From: Apiospora phragmitis
Taxonomy: Eukaryota; Ascomycota; Sordariomycetes; Amphisphaeriales; Apiosporaceae
Direction of reading: 5' to 3'
DNA length: 64,000 bases
NCBI GenBank assembly: GCA_038363925.1
Contig: JAQQWL010000002.1
Span: 3,410,001 to 3,474,000 of the forward strand
Program-made: the position numbers and the translations under genes
In this document: piece by piece, positions 47,315-59,003 of the stretch
How the letters are laid out: the number at the start of each line of letters is the position of its first letter
Numbering within the stretch: position 1 is the first letter of the stretch
The notes under the pieces: model-generated
What the model was told of the DNA's origin: nothing
Databases searched by the model: none
What the model saw: the letters and a program-made list of their open reading frames with translations, nothing else

Positions 47315-48824
47315 ACGTTGTTGCCTACAGGAATGGACGGATGCGGCTGTGAGATAGGAGATGGGCGGCGATGGGGCACATTCCATACCTAGGTACCTAT
47401 GCTCTGGACAAGGATGTCAAAGGCACATTTAGGCATAGGCATAGGCATAGATGCATCCGGAATAACGAATTGACTTCTGATGAGACAAGTGAAAAGAACA
47501 ATACTTGACGAACTTGATTTATATGAGACATGGAATCAACTGTATGCACACTTACAGCTCGAGGGTATTCATGACTATGCCGGTGTTATACATGTACATA
47601 CTTTGCTAGGTACCTTGGTACATGCAGCTATGCCGATTAGGTTGTACAAAGTTTTGTTGCAGCATTGAATGGGACATCAGCCCAGCCTCACTTTATTATT
47701 CGTTTCATGCACAACGGTCACACCAGATTGCCCATGTAATGCGATGATTATTCCAGTGTTGAAACATGGAATAAACATGTATGTAACTGTTGAAGGCCCG
47801 TAGAATAAACGGTGGTTGGTGACATCCATGGTATGGAGAGTGAGAATACCTGACCAACATGGCGTCCTAGCGACGTGGGCAAAAAGTGAGGATCGACTAC
47901 TGGGAGCTTGGACCACCAAAAATGGCAGCATCTGGTTATTCTCACCGTTTGTTTCATCACCGGGTTGACAGCCAGAATCTAGACACATTATGCCACTCAG
48001 CCTCAGCTAATTTGGACGGCAGAAGAGACCTGTGGATTTTACAAGAATGACAGCGCCATTCGGCACCCGGGAAGCCCCATTTCGATGACCCGGGTGCCTG
48101 GGCAACGATATCTGCAAATTTTCGGTGGCAATCCAAGGCACAATCTTGTGTTAGGTTACCTGCTAGTACTCTGGGTTTGAGGCTGTAAGGCTGCCAGATG
48201 GAACAGCGAGGTTGGAAAAAGATCAAAATGACATAACACCATGATGTAATGTGGACTGCGGGGTACAAAGGGAAATGGCCTGACCCATAGTAAATAAATC
48301 TGGAAGCATCTTGAACCTCAGCTGTCCGTAGAATAGGTGAACGGGCCTGACTACCAGTGACCAAAAAAAAAAAAAAAAAATCAAGAGAATCAAGGAAGCA
48401 GAAACTGCCAAAGTGAGCAAAACCCAAGTAGTGGCTGTACCTGAAAGCAACAGAGCTCTTTTTGGGGCCACCGAATTAGGTAGATGCAGCCAGAGCTCGC
48501 ATGAATGCCTGAGTCGTCGCGCGAACCTCCAGGCGGTTGCTGGACGGAAAGCCATAGAACCTTCTCGAGAAGTCATGGTGGGGCACGCACTCCCATAAGT
48601 AGGTAGGTAAAGAATTCACCTCCCACTGCTCTCGATCTTCATTCTACATTCACATCTTCCTCTTCACACACTTTTTCCCAGAGAAAAATCTTCCTTTTCT
48701 CTTCTCATACCCAGTTAGTCCTTGCCCACTAAATAGGACATTACTTCCACACTCCCACGAAGTAATCCCCCACCTCCACCACTTGTATCCTACACACAAC
48801 CCATATTCTCACACAACCGCCAAC
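47315..48824. promoter_or_regulatory. Intergenic region upstream of HSP70
   Basis: 1.5 kb with no supported gene. It includes three copies of TAGGCA near 47430-47450, an A18 run at 48363-48380, a heat-shock-element-like site near 48557, and from about 48640 a pyrimidine-rich leader typical of highly expressed fungal genes. Confidence 0.5.
48557..48572 (+). promoter_or_regulatory. Heat-shock element-like site
   Basis: GAACCTTCTCGAGAAG fits alternating nGAAn/nTTCn units (GAA, TTC, then GAG) in the spacing used by heat-shock factor, about 255 bp before the HSP70 start. One unit has GAG rather than GAA. Confidence 0.5.
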
Positions 48825-50888
48825 ATGGTCGCTGCTGTTGGTATCGATCTGGGCACCACCTACTCTTGCGTGGGTGTCTTCAGAGACGATCGCATTGAGA
48901 TCATTGCCAATGACCAAGGTAACCGCACAACGCCCTCCTTCGTGGCCTTCACGGACACGGAGCGTCTCATCGGAGATGCCGCCAAGAACCAGGTCGCCAT
49001 GAACCCCAGCAACACAGTCTTCGATGCCAAGCGCCTGATCGGCCGCAAGTTCGCCGACCAGGAGGTCCAGGCTGATATGAAGCACTTCCCCTTCAAGGTC
49101 ATCGACAAGGCCGGCAAGCCCGTTGTCGAGGTCGAGTACAAGGGCGAGACCAAGAACTTCACACCCGAGGAGATCTCTTCCATGATCCTCATCAAGATGC
49201 GCGAGACGGCTGAGGCCTACCTCGGTGGCACCGTTAACAACGCTGTCATCACCGTCCCCGCCTACTTCAACGACTCCCAGCGTCAGGCCACCAAGGACGC
49301 CGGTCTCATCTCGGGCCTGAACGTCCTCCGTATCATCAACGAGCCCACCGCCGCCGCCATTGCCTACGGTCTCGACAAGAAGGTCGAGGGTGAGCGCAAC
49401 GTCCTCATCTTCGATCTCGGTGGTGGTACTTTCGATGTCTCTCTCCTGACCATTGAGGAGGGTATCTTCGAGGTCAAGTCCACTGCCGGTGACACTCACT
49501 TGGGTGGTGAGGACTTCGACAATCGTTTGGTCAACCACTTCGTTAACGAGTATGTACTCCCTACCCCCTGAGATCATATATCATCACGACACATGCTAAT
49601 AACGCTCTCTGTAGGTTCAAAAGAAAGACGAAAAAGTTCGGAATACCCTTTCCCCCCTATTTGATGTTATTCTAAATGCTAACATTCTTTCAGGGATCTG
49701 TCCGGCAACGCCCGTGGTCTTCGTCGTCTCCGCACTGCTTGTGAGCGTGCCAAGCGAACTCTCTCTTCTTCCGCCCAGACCTCCATCGAGATCGACTCCC
49801 TGTTCGAGGGTATCGACTTCTACACCTCCATTACTCGTGCCCGTTTCGAGGAGCTGTGCCAGGATCTCTTCCGATCCACCCTTCAGCCCGTTGACCGTGT
49901 CCTTGCCGACGCCAAGATCGACAAGTCCCAGGTCCACGAGATCGTCCTCGTCGGTGGCTCCACCCGTATTCCCCGTGTTCAGAAGCTCATCACCGACTAC
50001 TTCAACGGCAAGGAGCCCAACAAGTCCATCAACCCCGATGAGGCTGTTGCCTACGGTGCTGCTGTCCAGGCTGCTATCCTTAGCGGTGATACCAGCTCTA
50101 AGTCTACCAACGAGATCCTGCTTCTGGATGTCGCGCCATTGTCTCTCGGTATCGAGACTGCCGGTGGTATGATGACCAAGCTCATTCCCCGCAACACCAC
50201 TATCCCCACCAAGAAGTCCGAGGTCTTCTCCACCTTCTCCGACAACCAGCCCGGTGTCCTGATCCAGGTCTATGAGGGTGAGCGCCAGCGCACCAAGGAC
50301 AATAACCTAATGGGCAAGTTCGAGCTCACCGGTATCCCCCCCGCTCCCCGTGGTGTTCCCCAGATTGAGGTTACCTTCGATCTTGATGCCAACGGTATCA
50401 TGAACGTCTCCGCTCTCGAGAAGGGCACTGGCAAGTCCAACAAGATTGTCATCACCAACGACAAGGGCCGCCTGTCCAAGGAGGAGATCGAGCGCATGCT
50501 TGCTGAGGCTGAGAAGTATAAGGAGGAGGATGAGGCTGAGGGCCGCCGTATCGCTGCCAAGAACGGTCTCGAGTCTTACGCTTACTCTCTCCGCAACACT
50601 CTCGCCGACTCTAAGGTCGATGAGAAGCTCGACGCTGCCGACAAGGAGACTCTCAAGACTGAGATCGACAAGGCCGTTGCCTGGCTCGACGAGAGCCAAG
50701 CTGCTTCTCGCGAGGAGTACGAGGAGAAGCAGAAGGAGCTCGAGGGCATTGCCAACCCCATTATGATGAAGTTCTACGGTGGAGCTGGTGGCCCTGGTAT
50801 GCCCGGTGGCATGCCCGGCGGTGCTCCTGGTGGTGCTGCCCCCGGTGCCGGTGGTGACGACGGTCCCACCGTTGAGGAGGTCGACTAA
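48825..50888 (+). CDS. HSP70: Cytosolic HSP70 chaperone, SSA type (one frameshift)
   Basis: ATP-dependent cytosolic chaperone for folding and heat-stress protection. Exons are 48825-49549, 49614-49635 (22 nt) and 49694-50888. The start [19 protein letters not shown] is typical, with no signal peptide. Signatures are GIDLGTTYS, '[14 protein letters not shown]' and '[13 protein letters not shown]', then the substrate-binding domain and a Gly/Pro-rich GGMP tail ending EEVD, the cytosolic co-chaperone docking motif. The second intron has a GTTCGG donor. The short second exon has five As at 49618-49622. With four, the reading is FKRKTKK-DLSGN as expected, and the gene has 646 residues. As written, the frame is lost. 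Long frames on the opposite strand are shadows of the codon bias here. Codon use is strongly C-ending, as in highly expressed genes. Confidence 0.96.
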
Positions 50889-51780
50889 ATTGCCCGCCTT
50901 CTTACAACATAATACCCTTCTTTCTTCGTTTTGGCGTTCACGGGTGTCCTTGACACAATTGAGTGGTAGTCTGGGACAGGGGATTGCACTAGATTTCCTA
51001 CACATAATGATGTTCAGGGCAAAAGTTTGAGGTTTCACGATTGCATGGATGTATTCTAGGTAGCATCATCCGACGATTCAATGACGAATAGTTCATAATT
51101 ACTTCCTGTTTTTTTCTTGTGACATACCAACTGATGATTTTCATAACTCTATTCCAGAGTATGCGCCATTATTTTGTTCACCGGTCTCTAATTCTCCACG
51201 CCATACTGATGCCATGCTATCAAAAGCCAACAGTTTGCAGTAAAACTCGGAAGTCATGATACGCTGTTAAAAGGTCCCTGCCAACTTGCTTTTTCTCGAT
51301 GTCAAATTGAATTGTCTTTGCTGGATATTGCGTACAACACCAGACAATTTCAAAACTACAACGTGGACTACTCGTCTAAACCTGAGCGACAGTCAGTGGA
51401 ATAATCAACCTTACAATGAAAGGACACAACCGATGCTAATGGACAGCCTATATTTCTAGAGTAATCCGAGTGGACCATCCTGGTTATGCCATTGGATCGA
51501 GCGGCAGGGTGGTTAGTCGATACAAATTCCATTTCGTGACTACCGTGGCTGCTTTCCGGGCAGATTGTAGTGATATTACATGTAAAGAATTTATGACACA
51601 TCATAATCATTACACAAACGGTGCTAGTCATTAGTAGAGTGAATTGAGAAGGTATACTACGTTTTGATTCACTAATGATGAATAGAGATAATGCATTATT
51701 ATGACAATATTCGTGGATTGTTTTACATTGATTACAGCATAGAACGTTCGACCACATGGACCGCTTTTGATCTACTACCA
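50889..51780. other. Convergent intergenic region
   Basis: 892 bp between HSP70 and EMI1 stop codons. Nothing seen beyond expected 3' ends. The DNA is AT-richer than the flanking genes. Confidence 0.5.
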
Positions 51781-52647
51781 TCACCGACTCTGTTGTTCGT
51801 CCTCGGCCAGGGCCTCCTGCAACGCGCGCCGATGCTCGATCTCCTTGACACGCCACTCCTCATCGCTGAGTGTGGGGCTCTCATACGACTCCCGGAACGC
51901 CGAGCCGTAGGGGACCTTCTCGTCGCGGCTCTCCCAGACGTCGGCACTACTGAGCCGGCCGGGGCCGTACTTGTTCCACTCCTTGCGGCGATAGTAGTCG
52001 CGGACATTTTCTTCTTTGCGGGGGCCCGAGGCCGTGCGGTTCCGCATGCAGAACCAGAAGTCGTCCCAGTGCTCGCTGCACGACCGCACCGTGCCGGCCC
52101 GGTAGATGCTGTGGAACTGGCTGCCGACGCCCTGGCAGTAGAAGGCCGCGTCGAAGGCCTGGCGGCACGACATGGTCGTCGGGAGGAGCGACTCGGAGAG
52201 CGGGTCGAGCGGCGGCGGGCGCTCCGGGTCAGCTTGCGCGGTGTTAGCGGGAGACCTTACTGCGTCTCTTCGGGTGCTGGTGGGTGTATCATTGGAAGGG
52301 GAGAAGGGAGATGGTGCTGATGATAGGTGGTCGGATGGGGTGGCGGACGATTGTGATGTCGATGAGCCTCCCCAGATGGAGCTCCAGAGTGACGATGACG
52401 ACGATTGCGCGGAGTCGGCTGTCTTGGGCGCCGCCTCGGTGGCTGTCGGTCGCGATGGCTCTGCTGGTCTGCTACTGCTGCCGTTGCCAAACTCTCTCTG
52501 GACTTGGGCCATGAACTTGGCTATCTCCGGGTCGCCATAATCGTTCTCGGGTTCCTTGGCGGGCGAAGGGGTGACAGCGGCCGATGTCTTCGTCTTATCG
52601 TCCGTCGATGCCTTCGAAGGCTCAGGCGTTGCCCATAACCAACCCAT
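51781..52647 (-). CDS. EMI1: EMI1 (early meiotic induction protein 1) family, twin CX9C
   Basis: A single-exon frame of 288 residues from MGWLWATPEPS. An ATG ten codons upstream is in frame but the family starts at MGWLW. The first 150 residues are Ser/Pro-rich. The conserved domain reads MSCRQAFDAAFYCQ, then 'SCSEHWDDFWFCMRN', giving C161-x9-C171 and C190-x9-C200, a twin CX9C arrangement expected in proteins of the mitochondrial intermembrane space. 'SSADVWESRDEKVPYGSAF' follows. In yeast, Emi1 is required for induction of IME1 in sporulation and has a mitochondrial location. The molecular role is unclear. The gene is divergent from YME2, another mitochondrial gene, across 831 bp. No frameshift. 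Confidence 0.88.
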   Translation of the reverse strand: MGWLWATPEPSKASTDDKTKTSAAVTPSPAKEPENDYGDPEIAKFMAQVQREFGNGSSSRPAEPSRPTATEAAPKTADSAQSSSSSLWSSIWGGSSTSQSSATPSDHLSSAPSPFSPSNDTPTSTRRDAVRSPANTAQADPERPPPLDPLSESLLPTTMSCRQAFDAAFYCQGVGSQFHSIYRAGTVRSCSEHWDDFWFCMRNRTASGPRKEENVRDYYRRKEWNKYGPGRLSSADVWESRDEKVPYGSAFRESYESPTLSDEEWRVKEIEHRRALQEALAEDEQQSR

Positions 52648-53478
52648 TGTGTATATGTAGTTGTAGAATGAATGCATTCAAGGTATAGGTGGTTGCCGAA
52701 ATCTTGTAGTTCAGATAGCAAGAATCCAGCGCCGGAGTGGACGATATAACCACAGCTGGGGAATCGAGCGGGGGAAAGGATTCGTGGGGTAATTGGCTAT
52801 CAAGGTAGGTCTCGTCGCCATCACACCACCAAACCAGCGCAGACTCGCAGCGTGCAGTGGGCGGCGGGAATATCAATGGCACAGCCTCCGTGTCTCGTGA
52901 TTGTGATACGCGGGAAAGGGAAGCGAGTGAAGTGTGAGCCAATGGGAAATATTTTTTCCCAACCTTTGCGGTATGGGACTGCCCAGAATTGTACCGAGCA
53001 GCAGTACTGATTATACACTAATAATATAAAGGCAAGCTGGGAGAAGCGAGGCCTGGACGTAGACACGTAAGGAACGTTAATGACGTTTTCGCGTGTATGA
53101 GACTCTGAATACGTGAACTATCCCGCAGTCTATCTATCGGCTATCGCAATCGCTCGCGCATAATTATTACTCGGGAGAACTGTCGCTATCGTGTGTGGTT
53201 GGTGTGGCTTTAGCCCGGAGCTATGTGGCGCCCCGAAACCGGGTGGCTTAGGTTAGGTCAGGAGCGTTAGGTACACACACACAGGTTATGACCTCATGCA
53301 GCTAGCTGGTGGGATGAGCTGACCCTCGTTAGCTTCGACCTATGAGCTAGCAAGAGCTGAGCTGTTCACGTAACTAAAAGAATATGCTTCCCGCACCTGT
53401 TGTTACACACCTTTAACTGTGTGGTTTGCAAAAGTACCTCCTTATGCTTGTTCTTCAGGCTGAAGCTACTCCGCCGTC
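52648..53478. promoter_or_regulatory. Divergent intergenic region between EMI1 and YME2
   Basis: 831 bp between opposite start codons of two genes for mitochondrial proteins, so it should contain both promoters. No factor site is claimed. Confidence 0.45.
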
Positions 53479-55980
53479 ATGAGGGCCTTTAATCGGACTC
53501 TCACCCGGCCAGTTTCCAGGCTGCCCTTGAGACGGGTCTACGTCCAAAGAGCATGGGAAAGCACTGCATCTACGGCTACGGATGACGAGAAGACCGGCCA
53601 CATTGCCGCAGAGTCAAACGAGTCCATCCTATGGGTCGACACCATCTTCCCCCTGAAGCTCACCGGGCTTCTGCGGACGCCATGGCAAAGCCCCGACAGA
53701 GACCTGTCTGAGCTGTTGAAACGCTCTTACACCTCGAGCCTCGGCATCATGGACCCCATCAACACCGTCAAGCGTGCTTTGCCGCGGTCAGAGAACATGG
53801 AAGTCAACGAGATCCTCCCCAGGCTGAAAGACGGCGGTGCTTTTGTCAAGTTCTCCCACCCGGCTGACGTTGATCCCAAGGAGATCGCAGCAACTATTTC
53901 CAAGGGCCTCCAAGAACGCCCAATCCGGCCATTCTTCAGTCCCTTCCGGGGTGTCCACGCCGGTCTCGTGAAAGGAGTTCCTTGGCTCGAGGATTTACAC
54001 CGATTCCCCTACTCCAGGCTGCGAGTGGAGTTTGTCCCCAAAATGCCTGGCGAAGAAGCCGTCGAGCTCTCACAAGAGGACCTGTACAGCATCTTCCGTC
54101 GATATGGCAAGATCGCCGAAATTACATCGCAGCCGTTTGACTCCAAGGTCGTTCCGAGGTTCGCGTACGTTGACTTCGCCCTGGTACGGGACGCCATCAT
54201 GGCGCGCAACTGCTTGCACGGCTTCGTCGTCTCGCCTGAAAGCGGAGGAGGCAAAGCCGGGACCAAGCTTCGCATGTCGTATGAGGAACGGGCTAAGGGT
54301 TACCAGTTCTGGGGGTGGATGTCAAATCATCCACGCATCGTGTTCCCGATCCTCGTCGCCATCCTGACCGGTGTAACTGTTGTCATTTTTGACCCGATCC
54401 GCAATTTCTTTGTCAAGGCCCACGTTCAGAGAACGTTCCGTCTGAGCAACAGCAAACTCTATAGATGGATTCGACGACAGACCTCGGACATCTTTACGTT
54501 CAGGCGGGAGAAGTCCGATCAAGCTGGGCTCAATGCTGTATGGAGGCACCGAAAGGATCTGATTGAACAGATTCAAAAGTGGCTCATGGAAACGGCCGAG
54601 ACCTTCATCGTCGTTCAAGGACCTCGTGGCTCCGGAAAGAAGGAGCTTGTCACAGAGCAAGCTCTGAGGGGTCGAGGCAATGTCCTGGTCCTTGACTGCA
54701 AGCCTATTGTGGAGGCAAGAGGAGAGTCTGCAACTATCAAACAGATGGCAGCTCAAGTTGGCTACCGTCCGATCTTCTCCTGGGCCAACAACATGAGCAG
54801 CATGATCGACCTGGCCGTACAAAGCACCACAGGCGTCAAGGCCGGTTTCTCCGAGACACTCGAATCACAGCTCCAAAAGATCCTAGCAACGGCTGCATCA
54901 GCATTAAGTGAGCTCGACGTTTCCGGGCGCAAGAAAACCGATATCGATGCCCAGCTTCCGGTGGATGCCTACCTCGAGAGCCATCCTGAGAAGAGGGCTG
55001 TCATTGTCATCGACAACTTCTTGCACAAGAGCGAAGGCAATGCTATTGTTTATGATAAGATCGCCGAATGGGCTGCTGCTCTGGTCCAGTCTAACGTTGC
55101 ACATGTCGTTTTCTTGACAAACGACAGCTCCTATTCCAAATCCTTGTCGAAATCGCTCCCAGATCGTGTCTTCCGTCAAGTGTCTCTTGGTGACCTCTCC
55201 CCAGAAGTTGCCAAGCGCTTCATTGTTAGTCACCTGGAAGGCGATGACGAGCCCGTCACCGTAATTGAAGACGATGCCGATGAACCAGCAGAGAAGGCGT
55301 TGAAACCAAAGCAGCAAGTGAACATGAGAGAGCTTGACGCCTGTATTGGAACGTTGGGTGGCCGCCTGACCGATCTCGAGTTCCTGGCGCGGCGCCTGAG
55401 AGCTGGTCAGACCCCTAAGCAGGCAGTTGCTGAGATTCGCGACCAGACCGCCTCCGAGGTCCTGAAAATGTTCCTTTTGCCTGGAGGTAGCAAGTCTGAC
55501 GAAGGAAGACACTGGTCGGTCCAACAAGCTTGGTACTTGATCAAGGCCCTTGCTTCTGAAGACAGCTTACGGTACAACGAGGTGTTGCTCTCGGATGTCT
55601 TCGCTGCCGATGGCGAGGCAGCCCTCGAGAGCCTCTCCAACGCCGAGTTAATCACGGTCAAGAACCTCAACGGCCGCCCCCATAAGATCACCGCCGGGAA
55701 GCCGGTCCACCAAGCCGCCTTCACGCAGCTGACCAAGGACGACGTCCTGACCGCCAAGATGGACCTGGTAGTCTTGGCCGAGCTGTCCAAGATCGAAGGC
55801 CGCACCATCGAGAAGGTCGAGAACGAGCTGGCGCTGCTGGGCGGGCTGCCTAGACAGCCTGCTGAGGCGGCCGGGCGAGTCAAGTACCTCCTGTCCAAGC
55901 TGCAGGCGAGTCAGGCCAAGATTGAGAGCTATGATCAGCAGTCGGCTGGCTTGAAGAAGGTTCTGGTCAACCAGTACTAA
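53479..55980 (+). CDS. YME2: Mitochondrial escape protein 2 (Yme2/Rna12)
   Basis: Integral inner-membrane protein of mitochondria that affects mtDNA nucleoid structure and escape. An intact intronless frame of 833 residues. The first about 25 residues (MRAFNRTLTRPVSRLPLRR) are basic and amphipathic, a likely presequence. An RRM-like domain lies around residues 180-275 ('RLRVEFVPK', 'RRYGKIAEIT', 'RFAYVDFALVRDAI'). A transmembrane segment follows near 291-308 ('IVFPILVAILTGVTVVIF'). The intermembrane-space part has a Walker A-like loop at about residue 381 (QGPRGSGKKELV) and 'RAVIVIDNFLHKSEG', the Rna12 ATPase-like domain. The C-terminus is helical. Length and domain order fit Yme2. A 33-bp GGT repeat lies 100 bp downstream. 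No frameshift. Confidence 0.95.
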   Translation: MRAFNRTLTRPVSRLPLRRVYVQRAWESTASTATDDEKTGHIAAESNESILWVDTIFPLKLTGLLRTPWQSPDRDLSELLKRSYTSSLGIMDPINTVKRALPRSENMEVNEILPRLKDGGAFVKFSHPADVDPKEIAATISKGLQERPIRPFFSPFRGVHAGLVKGVPWLEDLHRFPYSRLRVEFVPKMPGEEAVELSQEDLYSIFRRYGKIAEITSQPFDSKVVPRFAYVDFALVRDAIMARNCLHGFVVSPESGGGKAGTKLRMSYEERAKGYQFWGWMSNHPRIVFPILVAILTGVTVVIFDPIRNFFVKAHVQRTFRLSNSKLYRWIRRQTSDIFTFRREKSDQAGLNAVWRHRKDLIEQIQKWLMETAETFIVVQGPRGSGKKELVTEQALRGRGNVLVLDCKPIVEARGESATIKQMAAQVGYRPIFSWANNMSSMIDLAVQSTTGVKAGFSETLESQLQKILATAASALSELDVSGRKKTDIDAQLPVDAYLESHPEKRAVIVIDNFLHKSEGNAIVYDKIAEWAAALVQSNVAHVVFLTNDSSYSKSLSKSLPDRVFRQVSLGDLSPEVAKRFIVSHLEGDDEPVTVIEDDADEPAEKALKPKQQVNMRELDACIGTLGGRLTDLEFLARRLRAGQTPKQAVAEIRDQTASEVLKMFLLPGGSKSDEGRHWSVQQAWYLIKALASEDSLRYNEVLLSDVFAADGEAALESLSNAELITVKNLNGRPHKITAGKPVHQAAFTQLTKDDVLTAKMDLVVLAELSKIEGRTIEKVENELALLGGLPRQPAEAAGRVKYLLSKLQASQAKIESYDQQSAGLKKVLVNQY

Positions 55981-56828
55981 AAGGTCAAACCGTTCGGCTC
56001 TGGTGTCGGAAGCAAATCTTTTTTTTCAGATCGGTCTATATTATATCTTGCACGCGTTACGATAAAAGGGGTAAGGGGCTGGTGGTGGTGGTGGTGGTGG
56101 TGGTGGTGGTGGTATACGCATAGTTTAGATACCCTTCTCAATTTATCAGATACATTTGACTGCAATATAGAGATGAGTTGCCCAAGTAATTTGTTCGTAT
56201 GCAAAGGATAAAGCTTCTGTCAGTACGCGGATGATACTTTCCAAATACTCTCGAGGCACGGTTATCTAACCCTAGCCCTTGAAGATAGGCTGTTCGCACA
56301 ATACCGCATGTGTGCTCACTACAGTACTCTCAGGGATATTTTGTTCCAAACCAAGGAGTGAGTGAGTGGTAGTTGACGAATTCAGCTTATAGGACGCCGA
56401 AGCCCAGACTCGCCCCGAGGAATGGGCTCTTAAGACGCTTCTTGCTAAGCTTCAGTGTACGAGACCCAAGAGAATAGAGTGAAAAGGATACCGACCAAGA
56501 CACACAAGCAATTCTTCGTACTGTATATAGCCTGAATCAGATAAGCTGGGTTCGAAATAATACGAGATGCATAGAAACAGAAAATCACTACGACGGCTGT
56601 CGTGGGTAGTCAGCCCAAGTCAGGCCACAATAGAAATGCGCAATTGATCATCAAGCAGCATTAAAGGAAAACTCTTCACGCCGTACGCAGCGCAAGTAAG
56701 CTGTTTGGTATCATCACGCATACATAAAAAAAAAAATCCCTAAAACGCCATAATTTTTTTGTTTGATAGGTGCCACGCTGCCTCTCCATTCCGCCCATGG
56801 CCCCCCGTAAGACTGCACGACCAAACGC
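55981..56828. other. Convergent intergenic region
   Basis: 848 bp between YME2 and MIF2 stop codons, containing a GGT microsatellite and an A10-like run near 56728. No gene is seen. Confidence 0.5.
56081..56113. repeat. (GGT)11 microsatellite
   Basis: Eleven perfect GGT units in the 3' flank of YME2. Such tracts vary between isolates. Confidence 0.95.
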
Positions 56829-59003
56829 TCATTCTGCCTTGTCCTCCCCTTCCGGCGCTACCATCATCTCACAGCCTTGAGCGAAGAAGATGTGGGCAGG
56901 CCTCTCCGTGTTGTTCTCGATAGCGTAGTGATTACCTATAGGGGAAGATCCAGGTTAGTACGGGTTCGTCAAGCAAACAGAATATGCATGTCTCACCTCT
57001 CGGAACAAAAAACTGGCCGCCCTTTCCGATACGGAACTGCGTGCCTGCAACTGTGACCACCACACTGCCATAGTGTACGAAGAAGACCATTTGCATCTTA
57101 CGCGCGTTCTTGGGTTTCTTCTCCGAGTGGGGAGGCAGGTCTACTATACCCGAACCGAAGAACGGTAGGGTCAGCGTCTTCGCAAACTGGAAGGTTGCGC
57201 CCTTGATGTCCTTCATCTGGACTGCCGCCTCCGATATGGCCATCTCTTCATCAATCACCTCGACTTGCTCATCGCCCTCGGGCAGCTCCGCCTCGTACTC
57301 TGGGCGCCAGACAATGCACTCGCCTACCATGCGGCCAGGATCGTCTTCCCAGTCAGAGCGATCTACGTCCTCTTCCTCTTCCTCAGCCAGAGACCGGCGT
57401 TTCGGCCTACCTCGCGCTCCATCAGCAGCAGCAGGCCTACCACGACGCTTTGCTTTGGGCTCGTCTGGCCCGGCCTCCACCCTGACAACCGACTTGATCG
57501 TTGCCAACTTGATATGCCGGCCCCCTTTATCTGGGTACAGATCTTCGTTGTCTGTTTCGTACTCGTAGCGCTCTCCCTTCCAGAAGTCCAGTGGCTTTGT
57601 TGAGATTCTCCCCGAGCGCGTAGTTCTGATATTGCCTTCATTCAGGCCTTCGCGTCTAAGAATTTGCAGCCCCCTTGATTTCGGCATCGGGGCGCGAGGA
57701 AAAACAGCAGGAGAAGCAGGGCCTACACCGGATGATTTGCGCTTTCGACCAGGCTTGGCCTTCACCTTTGGCTTGGGCTCTTCGGCCTTGACGTCCTTTT
57801 CTTTCTCCTTTCGCGCGTTCTTGTTGCCACGCTCGGGAGCGTCGGCAACTTCGGGTTTATCCTCGTCGCTGCGTCGCTTAGATTTCTTGGCGGGCGGCTC
57901 CTGAGTTTTGCCCACGGAATCTCGTTTTGGACGACCTCGCTGCTTCTTGGCAGGCGCTTCACGAGGCTCAGCTGTAGGTGCCTCGAGTTGAGGTGAGTCG
58001 GCATCTTTACTCTTCGCTTTGCGGCCACGTTTCTTAGGCTGTGGCTTCTCCTGTTCAATGGAAACTTCCTCCGTCGGCTCCTCCTCTTCATCCTGCTGCT
58101 GCCCTGATTCGTCCTCCATCTCGAGGTCCTCGGGTGCAGGAGGTTCCAAGTCACCATCGTCGTCGCCCATATCGAGAACCTCCATAGGCTCTTCTTCGTC
58201 TTCCTCCTCCTCCTCCTCCTCTCCCTCTTCGTCCTCTTCATGCACAGATTCCTCGTGTTTCTTGGGACGGCTATGCCTTGGCAAGTCGTCCTCGTCGTCT
58301 GAGACAGGAAGTCTGTTCACCGATTTGCCCCTCTGGGACCCCGAGCTCTTAGACTTGGAGTTTCCATTGGTGAGGGGTTGCAGGGTTGGATCGGCGGAGA
58401 AATTCAAGCGGCGCTTAACCGACTTGCTGGTGGGACTCTCTGCGCGATCGTCCATGACAGATCCCCGCATAGGCGATGACCCAGGCGCTACGTGGGTGTT
58501 ATGCCTGGCGGGTGAGTTCAGGTGTGTCTTGACCGGTGATCGAGCTCTAGGAATGGAGAGGCGGCCCTTAGCCGGGTTCCTCATGCGAGCTACAGTTGCT
58601 GGGCCCAGTTGAGACTCTGCGAATTCATGTTAATCTCCGAGCGTCGTGCTTTGGCAGCTAGACAGCCATGTGCATACCGTCGTCAATCTCCATATCCTGC
58701 TCCTCGTCCGACTGGTCCTCATACTGTCCATTGGCAGCGCCATTTGACCTCTTCGCAGGCCCGTCCCCCTTGTCGGGCGAAGAGAAAAGGTTGTCAACAG
58801 GTTCCATGCCATATTCGTCGCGCTCGCCAGTATCTACCAGGGTAACACCGGTTTTCCTGTCGCAAAAGTGTTAATGGCCGATTTTCACGTCATAAAAGAA
58901 GGCAAAGCTCGACATACCTTCCTCGAACGCCGAGCTCAAAGATCTGGCCTTCATTCTGGGAGGATTGGTTGCGCCGTTGCACCGAAGACTGTCGCGGCGC
59001 CAT
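56829..59003 (-). CDS. MIF2: CENP-C/Mif2 kinetochore protein
   Basis: Inner-kinetochore protein that binds the CENP-A nucleosome and recruits the outer kinetochore. Four exons encode 663 residues: 58918-59003, 58678-58856, 56997-58616 and 56829-56935. Introns are all 61 nt, in consistent phase. The N-terminal block 'MAPRQSSVQRRNQSSQNEGQ' and 'GRKTGVTL' contains the Mif2 N-terminal conserved element, and 'DEYGMEPVDNLFSSPDK' follows. A long Glu/Asp and Lys/Arg-rich middle with AT-hook-like RGRP/KRGRKAK stretches could touch DNA. The CENP-C signature motif is 'TTRSGRISTKPLDFWKGERY'. The C-terminal cupin dimerisation domain runs from 'QMKDIKGATFQFAKTL' through 'FVPRGNHYAIENNT' to the end. It shares a 712-bp divergent promoter region with RNH201. 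No frameshift. Confidence 0.94.

Noticed and set aside
48741..49577. 278-codon frame on the minus strand over HSP70 exon 1
   Set aside because: A shadow of HSP70 codon bias; long antisense frames on HSP70 genes are well known, and the plus strand has the full family match.
50307..51038. 243-codon frame on the minus strand over the HSP70 3' part
   Set aside because: Antisense shadow with Leu/Val-rich text that mirrors the chaperone codons.
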